Both the position numbers and the translations under genes were made by a program. A model generated the notes under the pieces. It was not told the origin of the DNA, ran no database searches, and saw nothing but the letters and a program-made list of their open reading frames with translations. Shown here in pieces: positions 6,694-8,552 of a stretch of 8,552 nt of DNA. Numbering within the stretch: position 1 is the first letter of the stretch; every line of letters starts with the position of its first letter. Source of the DNA: Caldilineaceae bacterium (GTDB lineage: Bacteria > Chloroflexota > Anaerolineae > Caldilineales > Caldilineaceae); the NCBI GenBank assembly GCA_024643705.1, contig JAHEML010000108.1, positions 1 to 8,552 on the forward strand, written 5' to 3'.

Positions 6694-7992
6694 TCATTCC
6701 GATGTTTGGCCGACGTTCGTTAGTCGTTTCTTCTCTGTCATACGGAAGCAATCGTACTGGTTGTCGCGCATGAACCGGCTTGCCAGAGCAATGGCTTCGG
6801 CTTCGGTGAGCAGACGGTCGTCGATTTCGGCTTGCAGGGCGCGGCCAAGCCAACGGCGGGCCTGGATAGAATAAGCGAGGGCCGCGCCCGGCCAAGCGGT
6901 GTCGCCGCCGAAGAGAAAGAGTTTGTTGCTGGGCACGCTGTGGATGCATTGGCGCAAAAAGTTGACTGTGCTGAAAGGATCGATGCTCCATGCCCAGCAG
7001 AAATCGACGTAGACGTTGGGGTAGTGTTTGGCCAGGGCCACCATTTCGTCGCTATAGGGGTAGCCAATGTGCATGAGCACAAAGCGGGCGTCGGGATATT
7101 TGGCAAGCAGGGGGCAAAGGTTGCCGGGTTTGATGTAGTCTACGGGCATGCGGCTATGGCCTGCGTAGTAGCCTGTGTGAATTTTGAAGGGCAAATCGTG
7201 TTCGATTGCCAGTTCCACACCCCGTGCCAGTGACCAATCGCCCAGGCAAAGGCGATCATCGGCAGACAAACTTTGGGCATCATGCAAATAGGCATCAAAA
7301 ATCGGCACAACTTCGGCATCGCTGCGCTCGCGCCAAGCCAGGGTTCGGTTGTAGGCGTGCTGGCTTTTGACCGCGATGGCGACAGACCCGTTTTGGGCAA
7401 AGATAGCGTTCATGGCTTGGCGCAAGGTCGCCAAATCGTGGATCACCACACCAGTCTCTGCGGTGATGTCGGCCAGGTCTGGCTCGCCCCTGGCAAACTT
7501 GACCCAGGAAATATCGTAGAAGAAGAAGTCGGGGCCAGAGGGATCGACGGCGCAGGGACGCACAAAATCGTCGGTCTGCACATGATCCAGGTTGGCTCTG
7601 TCGCGTAGAATATGGAGCCGCTGGCCTGGCTGCCGCAGTGCATTGTGTAGGGGCAGGGCATTTTCCAGCCCGTCGGCGCTGAGCTCGTCCAGCCCGTAGA
7701 GTTCGCGGGCGATGATACTCACGGCCTCGCCGTAGCCCGTGTGGCGCACAGCCTGCCAGGCCCGCTCGATACCAGAAAAGCGGGCGCGCACATCCGGGTC
7801 GGCGTTGTTCAACAGACGATCGACCGCTGCTTGCCCAGCACCGGCCACCACCAAATCAGCCGAAACGTAGTTGCCGAAGAGATTCTGTAGCATGTCTGGC
7901 CCATCATTGACATGCTCCTGCTCTGAGCGCAGATGCTCGTGGGTGTCGCAGAGAGGCGTTGTTTGGATAAAGTCGGCCAGAGCAGTGGGCAT
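6694..7992 (-). CDS. Amidohydrolase-family TIM-barrel protein (COG2159/uronate-isomerase-like)
   Basis: A 432-aa protein of the amidohydrolase superfamily. An N-terminal metal-binding HxH is in CDTHEHL (His18, His20). Later landmarks are a lysine in AIAVKSQHAYNRTLAW (Lys209, a candidate for carbamylation or metal binding), KIHTGYYAGH (His272), FVLMHIGYPY (His308) and FGGDTAWP (Asp364), the usual order of metal and catalytic residues around the barrel. The helical insertion at about residues 30-120 resembles glucuronate-isomerase-related members, so the activity could be hydrolytic or isomerising; the substrate is not predictable from this. The frame is open to 8085, but GGAGG spaced 5 nt before the ATG at 7992 fixes the start, and the extra 31 residues would contain part of the hairpin at 8041-8093. 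The SelA-like gene follows. Confidence 0.85.
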   Translation of the reverse strand: MPTALADFIQTTPLCDTHEHLRSEQEHVNDGPDMLQNLFGNYVSADLVVAGAGQAAVDRLLNNADPDVRARFSGIERAWQAVRHTGYGEAVSIIARELYGLDELSADGLENALPLHNALRQPGQRLHILRDRANLDHVQTDDFVRPCAVDPSGPDFFFYDISWVKFARGEPDLADITAETGVVIHDLATLRQAMNAIFAQNGSVAIAVKSQHAYNRTLAWRERSDAEVVPIFDAYLHDAQSLSADDRLCLGDWSLARGVELAIEHDLPFKIHTGYYAGHSRMPVDYIKPGNLCPLLAKYPDARFVLMHIGYPYSDEMVALAKHYPNVYVDFCWAWSIDPFSTVNFLRQCIHSVPSNKLFLFGGDTAWPGAALAYSIQARRWLGRALQAEIDDRLLTEAEAIALASRFMRDNQYDCFRMTEKKRLTNVGQTSE

Positions 7993-7997
7993 GGAAG

Positions 7998-8002
7998 CCT
8001 CC
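7998..8002 (-). promoter_or_regulatory. Shine-Dalgarno deciding the amidohydrolase start
   Basis: The minus strand reads GGAGG, then 5 nt, then ATG at 7992. No comparable site serves the upstream in-frame start at 8085. Confidence 0.75.
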
Positions 8003-8040
8003 GGGAGCATGGACGGAGAGGATGGTTTTGGGGAAAAGGT

Positions 8041-8093
8041 TACGAAACGTGAAACGTGAGATCGGCGGACGATCTCACGTTTCACGTTTCGTA
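8041..8093. repeat. Perfect 24-bp inverted repeat (strong hairpin)
   Basis: Arms 8041-8064 and 8070-8093 are exactly complementary over 24 bp around a 5-nt loop (GCGGA). Each arm carries a 7-bp tandem AAACGTG. On the minus strand it follows the binding-protein stop by 37 nt and precedes the amidohydrolase start by 48 nt. A weak run CCTTTTCCCC follows it there, so it could terminate partially or protect the 3' end of the binding-protein message. The GAAACGTGAAACGTGAG arms look like a mobile palindromic repeat family. Confidence 0.9.
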
Positions 8094-8130
8094 CTTAAGC
8101 AGCATCCCTACTTTTAGCGAGTGCGTTCAA

Positions 8131-8552
8131 TTAGGATGGTCGATCCAGGTCCAGTACAGCATTGACCCGTTCTTCGATCACCGGTGCGTGTTCGTCGTAG
8201 GTTGCTTCGCCTGCCCAGATCAGGTCGATCTCGTTGCGGAAGACGTCGTTGGCCTCGGTGAATCGGGTATTCTTGGGCATGGGGAAGGGTTCGATGCCAG
8301 CGGTCAGCAGGGTGTCGGTTACACCGAACATCCGGTTGACTTCGTTGACTTTGGCATCGGTCCAAGCAGACTTATGTCCGTTGGGCTGGAGATTGCCGTC
8401 CAACACCATGGATACGCCTGCTTCGCCGCTGCTAAAGAGTTTCATCAGGTCCCACGCTTCTTCCGGGTGGGCCGACTTGGAACTCATCATATGCATGTTG
8501 CCGGAATAACAGGTTCCCTGACGGCCTTCTGGGCCAACCGGAATCAGAGCAG
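8131..8552 (-). CDS. Extracellular solute-binding protein family 1, C-terminal part
   Basis: The minus-strand frame ending in TAA at 8131-8133 is open to the window edge, giving 139 visible residues; the start lies outside. The visible part, PVGPEGRQGTCYSGNMHMM then SKSAHPEEAWDLMKLFSS, is the typical closing section of sugar ABC-transporter binding proteins (glycine-rich segment, then K/S-x-HPEEAW-helix). QPNGHKSAWTD and the tail ending in VNAVLDLD are also typical of this family. These lipoproteins or periplasmic-type proteins deliver oligosaccharides to membrane permeases. An internal ATG at 8496 is not the start. Permease genes would be expected nearby but are not in the window. The gene leads into the amidohydrolase and SelA-like genes, suggesting uptake linked to catabolism. 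Confidence 0.88.
   Translation of the reverse strand, partial: ALIPVGPEGRQGTCYSGNMHMMSSKSAHPEEAWDLMKLFSSGEAGVSMVLDGNLQPNGHKSAWTDAKVNEVNRMFGVTDTLLTAGIEPFPMPKNTRFTEANDVFRNEIDLIWAGEATYDEHAPVIEERVNAVLDLDRPS

Overview
The window is moderately GC-rich bacterial chromosome with tightly packed genes in three transcriptional blocks. The gene mix (carbohydrate esterases, a sugar-type ABC binding protein, a spare GroEL-like chaperonin, an Asp-box propeller protein) and the intergenic repeats suggest an environmental heterotroph, perhaps of the Chloroflexota. That placement is inferred from general gene content; no marker gene in the window proves it.

Left block (minus strand, 1-1324): two tandem acetyl xylan esterase/cephalosporin-C deacetylase (AXE1-type) genes, 5 bp apart. 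The upstream copy is complete with an intact catalytic triad. The downstream copy runs off the left edge, so only its N-terminal 126 residues are visible. A near-consensus sigma-70 promoter on the minus strand (1448-1476) probably drives both.

Middle block (plus strand, 1749-5415): about 500 bp of non-coding DNA carries three different short repeats, then a plausible promoter. It leads to a divergent group I chaperonin (GroEL paralogue, 536 aa, no GGM tail, no groES beside it). Fifty-eight bp later comes a 633-aa protein built of at least ten Asp-box (BNR-like) motifs, with no signal peptide. The two look co-transcribed and share a strong terminator at 5440-5479. A private chaperonin beside a large cytoplasmic beta-propeller is the most interesting unit here; my working hypothesis is a chaperonin and its dedicated client.

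Right block (minus strand, 5520-8552): read in the direction of transcription, the C-terminal part of an extracellular solute-binding protein (family 1, sugar ABC uptake), a near-perfect 24-bp-stem hairpin, a TIM-barrel amidohydrolase, and a SelA/DgaE-like PLP enzyme. This looks like an uptake-and-catabolism cluster for an uncertain substrate, possibly a sugar acid or amino-sugar acid. It ends at the same hairpin as the chaperonin block, which has a T-run on each strand and so probably works in both directions.
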